64,000 nt of DNA from Moduliflexus sp964602655 (GTDB lineage Bacteria > Moduliflexota > Moduliflexia > Moduliflexales > Moduliflexaceae), in assembly GCA_964602655.1 (NCBI GenBank), contig CAZRSF010000022.1, positions 1 through 64,000 on the forward strand. The letters are read 5' to 3'. The notes beneath the pieces are model-generated. The model did not search any database, was not told the origin of the DNA, and saw only the letters and a list, made by a program, of their open reading frames with translations. Made by a program: the position numbers and the translations under genes. Shown piece after piece: positions 24,911-34,884 of this stretch. Every line of letters begins with the position of its first letter. Within the stretch, counting starts at the first letter, position 1.

Positions 24911-27900
24911 ATGGAAAACATCAAACGATCCGATTTGATCGAACTGCTCTGTGAGAGAGCGGAACACCACCCCACCAGCTTAGCATACGCATTTTTACAT
25001 GACGGCGAGCAAGACATCGAGCAGTGGACGTACTTGGAATTAGCGCGTCAGGCCAAAGCGGTTGCGGCGTTATTGCAAGACGCCGGAGCGGTCGGCGAGC
25101 GCGTGTTGCTGCTGTATCCGCCGGGACTGGATTTTATTGCCGCGTTTTTCGGTTGTCTCGCCGCCGGAGCTATCGCTGTGCCAGCCTATCCGCCGCGCAA
25201 TAAACGGCATCTTCCGCGCATTCTGACGATTATCGCGGACGCGGAGTTGATTATTCGCGGGCGGAATCTTTATCCGCAAGATATCGAATTGACCGTCGAG
25301 CAAAGCGCTCCATCTATCCGCAAGAATGCCTGCGCCGTATTTTCAGTAGAAATGAACGAGCAGGAACAGGCGGTCATTGTCGCCGAAGTCGAGCGGCGCT
25401 ATCATCATCAGGAACAAACGCATGCCACGAACAACCACTACGACAACGATATTAATGACGCCGAACATATCGGTTTTGCGGGCGAATTATATCTCTCTCC
25501 TGATTTAGGCGACGCGATTCGCAGCGTTCGCCAGGCAGTCGCCGAGCAGCATGAACTGCAAGCATCGGCGATTGTGTTGATTAAAGCCGCGTCAATTCCC
25601 CGCACCTTAAGCGGCAAAATCCGCCGCCGCGCCTGCCGTGAAGCGTTCCTTTCGCATAAGCTTGAGGTATTGGCAGAATGGCGGACTGACGCGCTTCATC
25701 TCGATCCGGCGGCGTTGACGCAGGAATCGCATTTTTTCCAGCTTGGCGGCGACAGCCTGTCCGCCACAACGCTGACAGGCCGTTTGTCAGAAGCGCTCGA
25801 CGCTCATATTTTGGATAGATATCTTGCATTGTTGGAACAAGTCGCCCAATCCCAGGATGTCTTGTTATCTGAAATGCCTCTTCCTTCTGCGCTTATCCAG
25901 CAGGCAGAACGAGCACGTTTCCGGCAATTAGCAACGAATTATCAATATTGTTCCCGACAGATTCCCAACCATGCCGCCGAATTGTTGACGATTCCAACCC
26001 CAATGTTTGAAAAGCTTGAACATCTTGCGCAGGACGAGGGAACAACAGTCCCTATCTTACTTTTTACCGCATTAAACGTGTTATTATATCGTTATACCGG
26101 AGAAGAGCATATTCTTGTCGGCCTCCCTCTTGTTATCCCAAAGTCAATACCATTCGATGTGTCTACTGACCTGCCTCCCGATTCCATTGTGCTTCATACG
26201 GATTTGTCAGGGGAACAGACTTTTATAGAATTGCTTTCTTGTATTAAATATATCATTGCTGAGATTCAAACACGCGAGGAATTCACATTCGAGCAATTTT
26301 TTGCAGAAATTCATCCGGATCGGGACACTCTCCCGTCTGCTCAAAAGACAACGCTCACTCAGAAAACGCAATTAGAAAACGCAAAGCAGAAGGGATTTAA
26401 TTGTTCTCTAACATTTACAGAAAAAGAATATCAATTATCAGGAGTTATTGAATATCGCTCAGATGTCCTTGAAGCAGAGACGATTAAACGGATGCGAAAC
26501 CATTTTTACCGATTGCTTGAAGAGATAATCAAATCTCCTGCACAGCAGCTTATTGCGTTCCCTATTCTGACCGATGTTGAACGGCAACAATTGTTGGTAG
26601 ATTGGAACGATACCGCTATTCCGTATCCGCTCGATGTCTGTTTGTATCGTTTGATTGAAGCGCAGGTCGAACGAACGCCGGACGCTATCGCGGTCGTGTT
26701 CGACGATGCGTCGTTGACGTATTATGAGTTGAACCGCCGCGCCAATCAATTAGCGCATCACCTACAAGCAGCAGGAGTTGCGCCAGACACACTGGTCGGC
26801 ATTTGCGCGGAACGGTCGTTCGAAATGATCATCGGCCTGCTGGCGGTCATGAAAGCGGGTGGCGCGTATGTGCCGCTCGATCCCGATTATCCGCCAGAGC
26901 GGCTGGCGTTTATGACGCAGGATGCTCAGACGCCAGTGCTGTTGACACAAGAGAAATTTCTTGCGACGCTGCCAGAGCATCGAGCACAGGTCTTTTGTCT
27001 GGATCGGGATTGGCCAATGCTCGCCAAGCTATCAGAGGCCAATCCGACCAATTCCGTGACAGCAACGGATTTGATTTATACGATTTATACATCTGGCTCA
27101 ACCGGCAAGCCGAAAGGAGCGATGAACATCCATCGCAGTGTGGTCAATCGCCTGCTCTGGATGCAGGATGCGTATCAGCTCACGCCTGATGATCGCATTT
27201 TGCAAAAAACGCCGTTCAGTTTCGATGTCTCCGGCTGGGAATTCTGGTGGCCGCTGCTGACTGGAGCGCGACTTATCTTTGCCAAACCGGGAGGCCATAA
27301 GGACAGCCGTTATCTTGTTCAGCTTATCCAGACCCAGCAGATTACGACGCTGCATTTCGTGCCTTCGATGTTACAGGTATTTCTACTCGAAACCAATGTT
27401 CACGACTGTCGCAGCCTGCGCCGGGTCATTTGCAGCGGCGAAGCCTTGCCATTCGAATTGCAGCAGCGTTTCTTCGACGTGTTTCCCGATGTGGAATTGC
27501 ATAATTTGTATGGCCCGACGGAAGCGGCGATTGATGTGACCTTCTGGCGCTGCGATCCGGTCAGCACGCGCAAAAGCGTGCCAATTGGCCGCCCAATTGC
27601 CAACACTCAGCTTTATGTGCTCGATTCAGCCATGCAACCTGTGCCGATTGGCGTTCCGGGGGAATTGTATCTTGGCGGCGTCAATATCGCACGAGGTTAC
27701 TGGAACCGTCCGGACTTAACGACAGAACGTTTTGTGCCGAATCCGTTCAACCCCGAATTCGGCGCACGGATATATAAAACCGGCGATTTAGTGCGTTATG
27801 GTTCAGATGGTGTAGTAGAATATCTTGGGCGGCTCGACCATCAAGTGAAATTACGTGGTTTTCGTATTGAATTAGGAGAGATCGAAACGGCATTGGCCAA

Positions 27901-28453
27901 TCATCCGGCAATTCGCGAAGTCATCGTCATGGCGCGAGAGGATCAGCCCGGAGAAAAACGGCTGGTAGCCTATTTAACCACAAATCAGCGGCCAGCCCCA
28001 ACCAGTCAGGAATTACGACAGCAGCTTCAAGCCTCACTGCCAGAGTATATGATTCCAGCGGCGTTTGTCTTTTTAGAGACGATGCCGCTAAGCCCAAATG
28101 GCAAGATTGATCGGCGCGCATTGCCAGCGCCTGAGTTTACTGACCAGGAGGCGTATGTTGCTCCGCGCACTCCGACGGAAAAAACACTGGTCACGATCTG
28201 GGAGGAATTATTCGGGATAGAGCGTATCGGCATTCATGATAATTTCTTTCAGATTGGAGGTCATTCATTACTGGCAACGCAGGTATTATCTCGGATTATT
28301 GATGCGTTTCATGTCGATTTGTCATTGGGAGAATTGCTCGACCGACCAACGATTGCTGGAGTGGCAGAACATCTTGAGATGTTTCATTGGGTAGCTCAGA
28401 CGCAAAGACATCTTCAACAAACAACAGAAGAACGAGAAGAAGGAGAATTATGA
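24911..28453 (+). CDS. NRPS with truncated FAAL and condensation domains (ΔFAAL-PCP-ΔC-A-PCP)
   Basis: 1180 residues. Residues 1-110 match the start of a fatty acyl-AMP ligase (RVLLLYPPGLDFIAAFFGCL), then jump at 111-112 directly into the FAAL C-terminal part (ELIIRGRNLYPQDIELTVEQ), so the catalytic core is missing. A carrier domain has LGGDSL (Ser about 282). Residues about 320-570 match only the second half of a condensation domain and lack HHxxxDG. A full adenylation domain (about 590-1080; TSGSTGKPKG) has specificity residues read as DVWHISLIDK, close to the serine code. A second carrier domain has IGGHSL near 1115. The stop overlaps the next gene as ATGA. Confidence 0.85.
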   Translation: MENIKRSDLIELLCERAEHHPTSLAYAFLHDGEQDIEQWTYLELARQAKAVAALLQDAGAVGERVLLLYPPGLDFIAAFFGCLAAGAIAVPAYPPRNKRHLPRILTIIADAELIIRGRNLYPQDIELTVEQSAPSIRKNACAVFSVEMNEQEQAVIVAEVERRYHHQEQTHATNNHYDNDINDAEHIGFAGELYLSPDLGDAIRSVRQAVAEQHELQASAIVLIKAASIPRTLSGKIRRRACREAFLSHKLEVLAEWRTDALHLDPAALTQESHFFQLGGDSLSATTLTGRLSEALDAHILDRYLALLEQVAQSQDVLLSEMPLPSALIQQAERARFRQLATNYQYCSRQIPNHAAELLTIPTPMFEKLEHLAQDEGTTVPILLFTALNVLLYRYTGEEHILVGLPLVIPKSIPFDVSTDLPPDSIVLHTDLSGEQTFIELLSCIKYIIAEIQTREEFTFEQFFAEIHPDRDTLPSAQKTTLTQKTQLENAKQKGFNCSLTFTEKEYQLSGVIEYRSDVLEAETIKRMRNHFYRLLEEIIKSPAQQLIAFPILTDVERQQLLVDWNDTAIPYPLDVCLYRLIEAQVERTPDAIAVVFDDASLTYYELNRRANQLAHHLQAAGVAPDTLVGICAERSFEMIIGLLAVMKAGGAYVPLDPDYPPERLAFMTQDAQTPVLLTQEKFLATLPEHRAQVFCLDRDWPMLAKLSEANPTNSVTATDLIYTIYTSGSTGKPKGAMNIHRSVVNRLLWMQDAYQLTPDDRILQKTPFSFDVSGWEFWWPLLTGARLIFAKPGGHKDSRYLVQLIQTQQITTLHFVPSMLQVFLLETNVHDCRSLRRVICSGEALPFELQQRFFDVFPDVELHNLYGPTEAAIDVTFWRCDPVSTRKSVPIGRPIANTQLYVLDSAMQPVPIGVPGELYLGGVNIARGYWNRPDLTTERFVPNPFNPEFGARIYKTGDLVRYGSDGVVEYLGRLDHQVKLRGFRIELGEIETALANHPAIREVIVMAREDQPGEKRLVAYLTTNQRPAPTSQELRQQLQASLPEYMIPAAFVFLETMPLSPNGKIDRRALPAPEFTDQEAYVAPRTPTEKTLVTIWEELFGIERIGIHDNFFQIGGHSLLATQVLSRIIDAFHVDLSLGELLDRPTIAGVAEHLEMFHWVAQTQRHLQQTTEEREEGEL

Positions 28454-31400
28454 AAACGCTGACAGAGTTACTCGCTCACCTTCGCGATAAGGAAATTCAT
28501 ATTTGGAATGAAGACGGAAAGCTTCGCTATAACGCTCCCAAAGGCATCATGACTCCTGACATTCTTGCCGAAATGAAAGAGCACAAAGAGGAAATGCTCC
28601 TTTTTTTAGCGCGTGCGCACGGTGATTCAAAAGAACAGAGTGAGCCGATTCCGCGAGCGCCGCGCGACCAGCCTTTACCGCTATCATTTACCCAACAGCA
28701 AATATGGTTTCTCGCTCAATTCGAAGGAGGGAACGCTGCGTATAACATACCAACAGCGTTACGGATTGACGGCGATTTTCAAATAGAAACGCTGGAACGA
28801 TGTGTCAATATGTTGATTGCAAGGCACGACGCATTGCGGACCAGCTTCGCGGTTCTTGGAGAACACCCCCGACAAATTATTCATCCAGAGGCTTCAGTCA
28901 CGATCTCGATCCACGATCTCCAATCGTTTTCCGAGCCGAAACAATCTGATGAAGTTCAATGCCGTATGACAGAAGAGGCACAGCGTCCATTTGATTTGCA
29001 TGTTGCCCCATTAGCGCGGGTTTCTTTGCTGCGGCTTACGCCTCACACCCATATTTTAATCGTGGTTATTCATCATATTATTTCGGATGGCTGGTCAATG
29101 GGAGTATTCCTGAAAGAACTGCTCGCCCTGTATGATGCGATCTCGCAAGGCGCTCCTTCTCCATTGCCTGAACTACCATTCCAATATGGCGATTTTACGC
29201 AATGGCAGCGAGAACGCCTGCAAGGCAAACATCTCGACAAACTGCTCAACTATTGGCAAGGTCAGCTTGCCGGGAAACTGTCTCTACTTCAACTGCCGGC
29301 AGATCATCCGCGCCCTCCGCGTCAGAGTTTTCGCGGTGCAACGCAACCGTTTACATTTCCCCGCGGTTTAACAATCGCGTTAAACCGCCTTGGCATGCAA
29401 GCGGACGCAACGTTGTTTATGACTGTTTTTGCGGCGTTCGATGTCTTGCTTTACCGCTATTCAGGCCAGGAGGACATTATTGTCGGCGTGCCAATCGCGA
29501 ATCGAAAAAATACTGAATTCGAAGCAATTATTGGTTTATTTATAAATATCTTAGCGCTTCGCACAGATTTATCTGGCAATCCGACGTTTTTTGAATTGCT
29601 CTCTCGCGTCCGACACATGGCGCTCGGCGCACAAGAGCATCAGGAACTTCCATTCGAGCAATTAATTGCGGCGCTCCACCCGGAGCATGACATGAGTCAT
29701 CATCCAATATTTCAATATATGTTAGCATTTGAAAATATGCCGATGCCTGTGTTTCAGTTACCACATGTGACATTGACACCGATGGCGATCTTCAATCAGA
29801 CCGCGAAATTCGATTGCACTATTGTTTTTACTGAAATGGAACCACAGTTATCTGGATTTCTCGAATATAATACAGATATATTCGATGCCACAACGATTGA
29901 ACGCATCATGAGTCATTTTCGCATCTTGCTCGAAGGGATTGTCGCCCATCCCGATCAACGCATCGCCGAAATCCCCATGCTCACCGACGCCGAACAACGC
30001 CTCTTTTTTCCAACAGGGCAGATCGCGGACACATCGGAGCGTCCGCAAAAATGCGTGCATCAATTGTTCGAGGAACAGGCGGCGCGGACGCCGGACGCCG
30101 TCGCGCTCGAGTTCGAAGAACAACACCTGACCTATCAACAACTCAATCGCAAGGCGAATCAGGTCGCCCATTATCTGCAAGGACGCGGCGTGGGGCCGAA
30201 CACGTTGGTCGGCATTTGCATGAAGCGTTCACGCGAGATGATCATCGGCATACTCGGCATCTTGAAAGCCGGCGGCGCGTATGTGCCGCTTGACCCGGCC
30301 TATCCGCAGGAACGGCTGACCTTCATGCTTCAGGATTCGCGCGTTGCGCTGCTGTTGACGCAAGCCGCATTACGCGAAACGCTGCCGATCAATGATATTT
30401 CTGTCTGTTGTTTGGATACGGATTGGCCTTTTTTCGCGGGGGAATCGGAAGAGAATACGACAAGCGGCGTCGCGTTCGACAGTCTCGCGTATGTTATTTA
30501 TACCTCTGGTTCGACCGGGATTCCGAAAGGCGTCTTAGTGACTCATGCAGGCATTCCGAACCTGTGCGCGGCGCAAATTCCGGCGTTCCGACTTTCAGAG
30601 AACAGCCGAGTCTTGCAAATGGCGTCATTCGGTTTCGATGCGTCGGTTTCTGAAATTTTTACAACATTTCTGGCTGGAGCGACATTATATCTCACGTCAC
30701 AAGAAAAAATGCTTCCGGGCGAACCGCTGCTGCAAACGCTCCGCGAAGCGAAAATTTCCGTCATCACGCTGCCGCCCTCTGTCTTAGACGTGTTGGCGGA
30801 ATGCAACCTGCCTGAACTCCAAACCGTCATTTCGGCGGGCGAGGCATGTTCGGCGGAGATCATTCGCCGGTGGGCGGCAGGACGGCATTTTCTCAATGCC
30901 TACGGACCGACCGAAGCCACTGTCTGCGCGACGATAAACGAACAGGTTGACGCCGCCCGCCCTTTCTGCATCGGACGCGCGATTCGCGATCTGAAGATAT
31001 ATATTTTAAACTCCAACCTGCAACCATGTCCGATTGGCGTAACAGGGGAATTGCATATCGGCGGGAGGGCGTTGGCGCTGGGCTATCTGAATCGCCCGGA
31101 ATTAACCGCTGAAAAATTCATCCCGAATCCGTTTACGCGGCAACCGGGCGAGCGGTTGTATAAAACCGGCGATTTGGCAAGGTTTCTGCCTGACGGCGCG
31201 ATAGAATATCTTGGCCGCATCGATCAACAGGTCAAAATTCGCGGGTTCCGCATTGAACTGGGCGAAATCGAAAGCCGAATGCGGCAACATGCGACAGTGT
31301 CTCAGAGCGTGGTGATTATGCGCGAAGACGGCGCGCGCGGCAAGCGATTGTTCGCGTATGTCGTTCCTCAAAACGACGCGACGATCCTTGTCAGCGACAT

Positions 31401-33003
31401 TCGGAAATCGTTGAAACAGCGCTTGCCCGATTACATGATTCCTGACGCGATTGTGGTGTTAGACACGCTTCCTGTTACGCCGAACGGCAAAGTAGATCGG
31501 CGGGCGTTACCGAATTCTGAGCAGACGGAAACCCGTGAAAATTTCGTCGCGCCTCGCAACCAGATCGAACACATTTTAGCAATGGCGTGGGCTGACGTTC
31601 TCGGGCTGCCTGAAGTCGGAGTGCATGATAATTTTTTCGAACTCGGCGGCCATTCGTTATTGACAATGAAATTGATGTTCCGCATCGGCGACATCTTCCA
31701 GATAAAACTCCCGCTGCAACTGCTTTTCGAAGCGCCGACGGTGGCCGAATTTGCCAAAATTCTGGATGCCGTGCGCGGCGTGAACGCGGCGGACAAACTC
31801 GCGCATATCGGCGCGGTGGACGCGGCAGCGGAGACGCGATTAGACGCGGAGATTCAGCCTGACATCAGCACACTCGATGAGGCTCGCATCACTGATCCGG
31901 CGGTAGTTTTTTTGACGGGCGCGACCGGTTTTTTAGGGGCGTTTTTGCTTGCCGAATTACTCCGTCAGACGCGAGCGCAGGTGTATTGTTTAGTCAGAGC
32001 GACCACAGCAGAAGAAGGATGGCAGCGGCTTCAACAGACGTTAAAAAAATACGAGCTGTGGCATGAAAAAATCGCATCAGAGCGGATTACGCCGATTCTC
32101 GGCGATTTAGCGTTACCTCGTTTAGGACTTTCAGAAGAGCAATTCCAGATGTTAGCGCATGACATTGATGTGATCTATCATAACGGCGCGATGATGAATC
32201 TTGTTTACCCTTATGCAGAACTGAAAGCCGCGAATGTCGAGGCGACGAAAGATGTTATTCGTCTGGCCTGCGCCGTCAGACTCAAGCCGATTCACTATAT
32301 CTCGACGCTCTCAGTGTTTTTGACGAATAGCGCTATCAAACACCGCGTGATTGATGAAGATACGCCGCTCGACCCGTTCGATGACTTGATTCAGCAAGGA
32401 TACGCGCAAAGTAAATGGATTGCCGAAAAAATCTTAGAGCACGCCCGGAAACGCAACGTGCCAGTCACGATTTATCGCCCCGCCACAGTCTCCGGTCATA
32501 GTCAAACCGGGGTCTGGAATACGGATGATGTTGTGTGTTCATTGCTGAAAGGATGTATTCAACTTGGAAAAGCGCCGTCCAGAGAGCACGTTCAGGTGTA
32601 TTTGACGCCGGTAGATTATGTCAGCCGAACGATCGTACATCTCTCGCAACAGCCAACATCAGCGGGGCGCGTCTTTCATTTGGTCAACCCCACTCCGTCG
32701 CAATGGAACGAGATTATGGATTGGGTAAAAGCGTTCGGCTATCCGCTTGAACGTCTTTCGTATCAAGCATGGCAAGCCGCATTAATTCCCCTGGCGACCG
32801 CGCATGCGCAGGAGAATGCGTTATCTCATCTGCTACCGGTCTATCTTGAAACTGAGCCTGATCGCGATGAACCGCAATCGTTCGATTGTCAACGTACGTC
32901 AGATGCACTGGCGGGCACGTCAATTTCCTGTCCTCCGACCGCCTCTTTGCTTGAAACGTATTTTACCTATTTTATTCGTACCGGTTTTCTGTCGAAGCCA
33001 TGA
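28450..33003 (+). CDS. NRPS with terminal thioester reductase (TubC dock-C-A-PCP-R)
   Basis: 1517 residues from an ATG overlapping the previous stop and preceded by AGGAG. Residues 1-55 are a TubC-type docking domain. The condensation domain (about 75-510) is intact with HHIISDGWS near 206. The adenylation domain (about 540-1030; TSGSTGIPKG near 685) has specificity residues read as DASTIAAVCK, close to a known tyrosine code and one step from phenylalanine. The carrier has LGGHSL near 1062. The C-terminal thioester reductase (about 1150-1510) has the NAD(P) motif TGATGFLGAFL and the YxxxK pair in YAQSKWIAEK. Reductive release gives an aldehyde or alcohol. Confidence 0.92.
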   Translation: MKTLTELLAHLRDKEIHIWNEDGKLRYNAPKGIMTPDILAEMKEHKEEMLLFLARAHGDSKEQSEPIPRAPRDQPLPLSFTQQQIWFLAQFEGGNAAYNIPTALRIDGDFQIETLERCVNMLIARHDALRTSFAVLGEHPRQIIHPEASVTISIHDLQSFSEPKQSDEVQCRMTEEAQRPFDLHVAPLARVSLLRLTPHTHILIVVIHHIISDGWSMGVFLKELLALYDAISQGAPSPLPELPFQYGDFTQWQRERLQGKHLDKLLNYWQGQLAGKLSLLQLPADHPRPPRQSFRGATQPFTFPRGLTIALNRLGMQADATLFMTVFAAFDVLLYRYSGQEDIIVGVPIANRKNTEFEAIIGLFINILALRTDLSGNPTFFELLSRVRHMALGAQEHQELPFEQLIAALHPEHDMSHHPIFQYMLAFENMPMPVFQLPHVTLTPMAIFNQTAKFDCTIVFTEMEPQLSGFLEYNTDIFDATTIERIMSHFRILLEGIVAHPDQRIAEIPMLTDAEQRLFFPTGQIADTSERPQKCVHQLFEEQAARTPDAVALEFEEQHLTYQQLNRKANQVAHYLQGRGVGPNTLVGICMKRSREMIIGILGILKAGGAYVPLDPAYPQERLTFMLQDSRVALLLTQAALRETLPINDISVCCLDTDWPFFAGESEENTTSGVAFDSLAYVIYTSGSTGIPKGVLVTHAGIPNLCAAQIPAFRLSENSRVLQMASFGFDASVSEIFTTFLAGATLYLTSQEKMLPGEPLLQTLREAKISVITLPPSVLDVLAECNLPELQTVISAGEACSAEIIRRWAAGRHFLNAYGPTEATVCATINEQVDAARPFCIGRAIRDLKIYILNSNLQPCPIGVTGELHIGGRALALGYLNRPELTAEKFIPNPFTRQPGERLYKTGDLARFLPDGAIEYLGRIDQQVKIRGFRIELGEIESRMRQHATVSQSVVIMREDGARGKRLFAYVVPQNDATILVSDIRKSLKQRLPDYMIPDAIVVLDTLPVTPNGKVDRRALPNSEQTETRENFVAPRNQIEHILAMAWADVLGLPEVGVHDNFFELGGHSLLTMKLMFRIGDIFQIKLPLQLLFEAPTVAEFAKILDAVRGVNAADKLAHIGAVDAAAETRLDAEIQPDISTLDEARITDPAVVFLTGATGFLGAFLLAELLRQTRAQVYCLVRATTAEEGWQRLQQTLKKYELWHEKIASERITPILGDLALPRLGLSEEQFQMLAHDIDVIYHNGAMMNLVYPYAELKAANVEATKDVIRLACAVRLKPIHYISTLSVFLTNSAIKHRVIDEDTPLDPFDDLIQQGYAQSKWIAEKILEHARKRNVPVTIYRPATVSGHSQTGVWNTDDVVCSLLKGCIQLGKAPSREHVQVYLTPVDYVSRTIVHLSQQPTSAGRVFHLVNPTPSQWNEIMDWVKAFGYPLERLSYQAWQAALIPLATAHAQENALSHLLPVYLETEPDRDEPQSFDCQRTSDALAGTSISCPPTASLLETYFTYFIRTGFLSKP

Positions 33004-33057
33004 CGCGAACGCAGGCATGGAGGCGGGCGATGAAATCGCCGCGATTTTTGGACGCTC

Positions 33058-33090
33058 AACCCTGTCAGGGGTCGAACCCCTGACAGGGTT
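33058..33090. terminator. bidirectional hairpin between NRPS and binding-protein genes
   Basis: Perfect 15-bp arms AACCCTGTCAGGGGT and complement with a 3-nt loop, between two convergent genes (stops at 33003 and 33120). Member of the CCCTGTCAGGG family. Confidence 0.6.
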
Positions 33091-33119
33091 ATACGAGGAT
33101 ATTCAGGCGAAGCCGCGCG

Positions 33120-34682
33120 CTATCGAATGATCGGAAAATTCGACCTGAGCACAGAAGGGATGCCAAGCAGGTCTTGTTTTTCGACCCGGATGCCATACGG
33201 TTTTTTCGGGACGTATAAGACCGCCAACGGCCCATCATCTTGAATCTTTCGCGCAACCTCCTGGTAGAGCGCTTCACGTTTCGATTCATCGGCTTCCAGC
33301 GCAGCCTGATCGACTAATGTTGACGTCTCGGTATTGACATAGCGCGAAAACCAGAGGATGCTTTTGATCGTCGCATCGTCGCCCGGTTTGTCCGAATGGG
33401 CAAGAGGTTTGGCATTGCTGTCGGGATCGATATAATCGGGCTGCCATTGCCAGAGATGGAGTTGGAAATTGCGCGAAACATACGCGTCAATCATGCCGGG
33501 AATATCGGTTTGTTTGACCTGAACGCGCACGTTGATTTTTTTGAGATCGCTTTTGATTTTGGCGGCGATATCGACCCAGGGCGCATAATCCAGACACAAG
33601 AGTTCCACGTCGAACCCATCAGGATAACCAGCCGCCGTCAACATCTGCGCGGCTTTCTCAGCATCATACGTGTACGGCAGGTCGGGAATATATCCTAACA
33701 TGCCTTTGGGAAAGATGCTTTGGGTTTTGGTCGCTGCGCCTTGCAAAATAAAATCAATCAACCCATCGTAATCAATCGCATACCGGATCGCATCGCGCAC
33801 GTCAGCGTTTGCCAGGGGCTCGAAGCCGACATTCATCACAAAATGGACCGTCGTAAACGTCGGCGTTTCGAAGACCTGAATATCCGGAAGCGCTTCAAGG
33901 CGGCGCACTTGATCCGGCTGCAAATCCCAGGCGACGTCAATCTCTCCTTTTTCTAAAAAGATCGCTTGTTCGATGGGTTCGGCGATATGCGCGACCACGA
34001 TGCTTTTTGTGGCGGGTTTGACGCCCCAATAGTTCGGATTCGTTTGCAACGTCGCGCGTGCCGGTTCTCTTTTTTCCAGGATAAACGCTCCTGACCCTGC
34101 CGAATGTTCCTCTAACCAGGCGCTTCCCCAATCGCCTTGCTGCTCTTGCGCTTTCACCGCGTTCGCGTCGAGAATACTGGCGACGTTAAAGCCTAAACAG
34201 GACAGGAATAATGTCGGCGCGTAATTCTTGTCCAACGTAAAACTGACCGTTGAGTCATCAACTTTTCGAATTGATGTGTCATTCAGCCCGAATTGCGTCA
34301 GTAACCAGGCCGGATCACTATTGATTTTGATGGCGCGTGTCAGCGAATAGACAACGGCATCAGCGTTGACCGGATTGCCGCTTGCGAATGATATTCCTTT
34401 GCGAAGCTGAAATGTCCAGGTTTTGCCGTCCGCTCCGATCTCCCAGGATTCGGCCAGCGCCGGAACGGCGTGAGCGGAATCTTCATCGAAACGAACCAGC
34501 GTTTCGTACAATTGACTGGTCAGACCTAATGACACGGGATCATAGGCTTTGGCCGGGTCAAGCGATATAACCTGGTCTTGCATCCCAATAATCAACGTGT
34601 CCTTTTCCGCCGCAATACTCTGATGCGCAGACATTCCAAGCGCAATGATCGCCAATAGCAGAACTACATATTTTTTCCACAT
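33120..34682 (-). CDS. ABC transporter substrate-binding protein, family 5
   Basis: About 520 residues. ATG 34682 follows GGAGGATGACAGT. A signal peptide of about 25 residues ends near QSIAA. The SBP_bac_5 signature is present (SLDPAKAYDPVSLGLTSQLYETL, ALAESWEIGADGKTWTFQLR). It should bind oligopeptides, nickel or sugars in the periplasm. No permease or ATPase genes are adjacent, so it is an orphan; such proteins sometimes serve chemoreceptors, and two chemoreceptor genes follow upstream on the same strand. Ligand unknown. Confidence 0.85.
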   Translation of the reverse strand: MWKKYVVLLLAIIALGMSAHQSIAAEKDTLIIGMQDQVISLDPAKAYDPVSLGLTSQLYETLVRFDEDSAHAVPALAESWEIGADGKTWTFQLRKGISFASGNPVNADAVVYSLTRAIKINSDPAWLLTQFGLNDTSIRKVDDSTVSFTLDKNYAPTLFLSCLGFNVASILDANAVKAQEQQGDWGSAWLEEHSAGSGAFILEKREPARATLQTNPNYWGVKPATKSIVVAHIAEPIEQAIFLEKGEIDVAWDLQPDQVRRLEALPDIQVFETPTFTTVHFVMNVGFEPLANADVRDAIRYAIDYDGLIDFILQGAATKTQSIFPKGMLGYIPDLPYTYDAEKAAQMLTAAGYPDGFDVELLCLDYAPWVDIAAKIKSDLKKINVRVQVKQTDIPGMIDAYVSRNFQLHLWQWQPDYIDPDSNAKPLAHSDKPGDDATIKSILWFSRYVNTETSTLVDQAALEADESKREALYQEVARKIQDDGPLAVLYVPKKPYGIRVEKQDLLGIPSVLRSNFPIIR

Positions 34683-34837
34683 ACTGTCATCCTCCATGAA
34701 TGTTGTTGAATGTGTCTTTTCCGGTTGCCATGCTCTCTGTCAAGCGCTCTCGATATACCTTGAAACATGCCCATAAAAAATGCAAGAAGTTTTCGTTATT
34801 ATACTTGAGGCCACATGAATTTATGAAAACGCAACAG

Positions 34838-34867
34838 AAGTGTCAACGCAAAGCGTTGACGCTCCTG
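34838..34867. repeat. short GTGTCAACGC inverted repeat
   Basis: Core GTCAACGC / GCGTTGAC with a 3-nt loop, just after the stop of the chemoreceptor gene. A relative of the element at 14392-14442, and a possible terminator. Confidence 0.6.
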
Positions 34868-34884
34868 AAAATTCACATGATACA

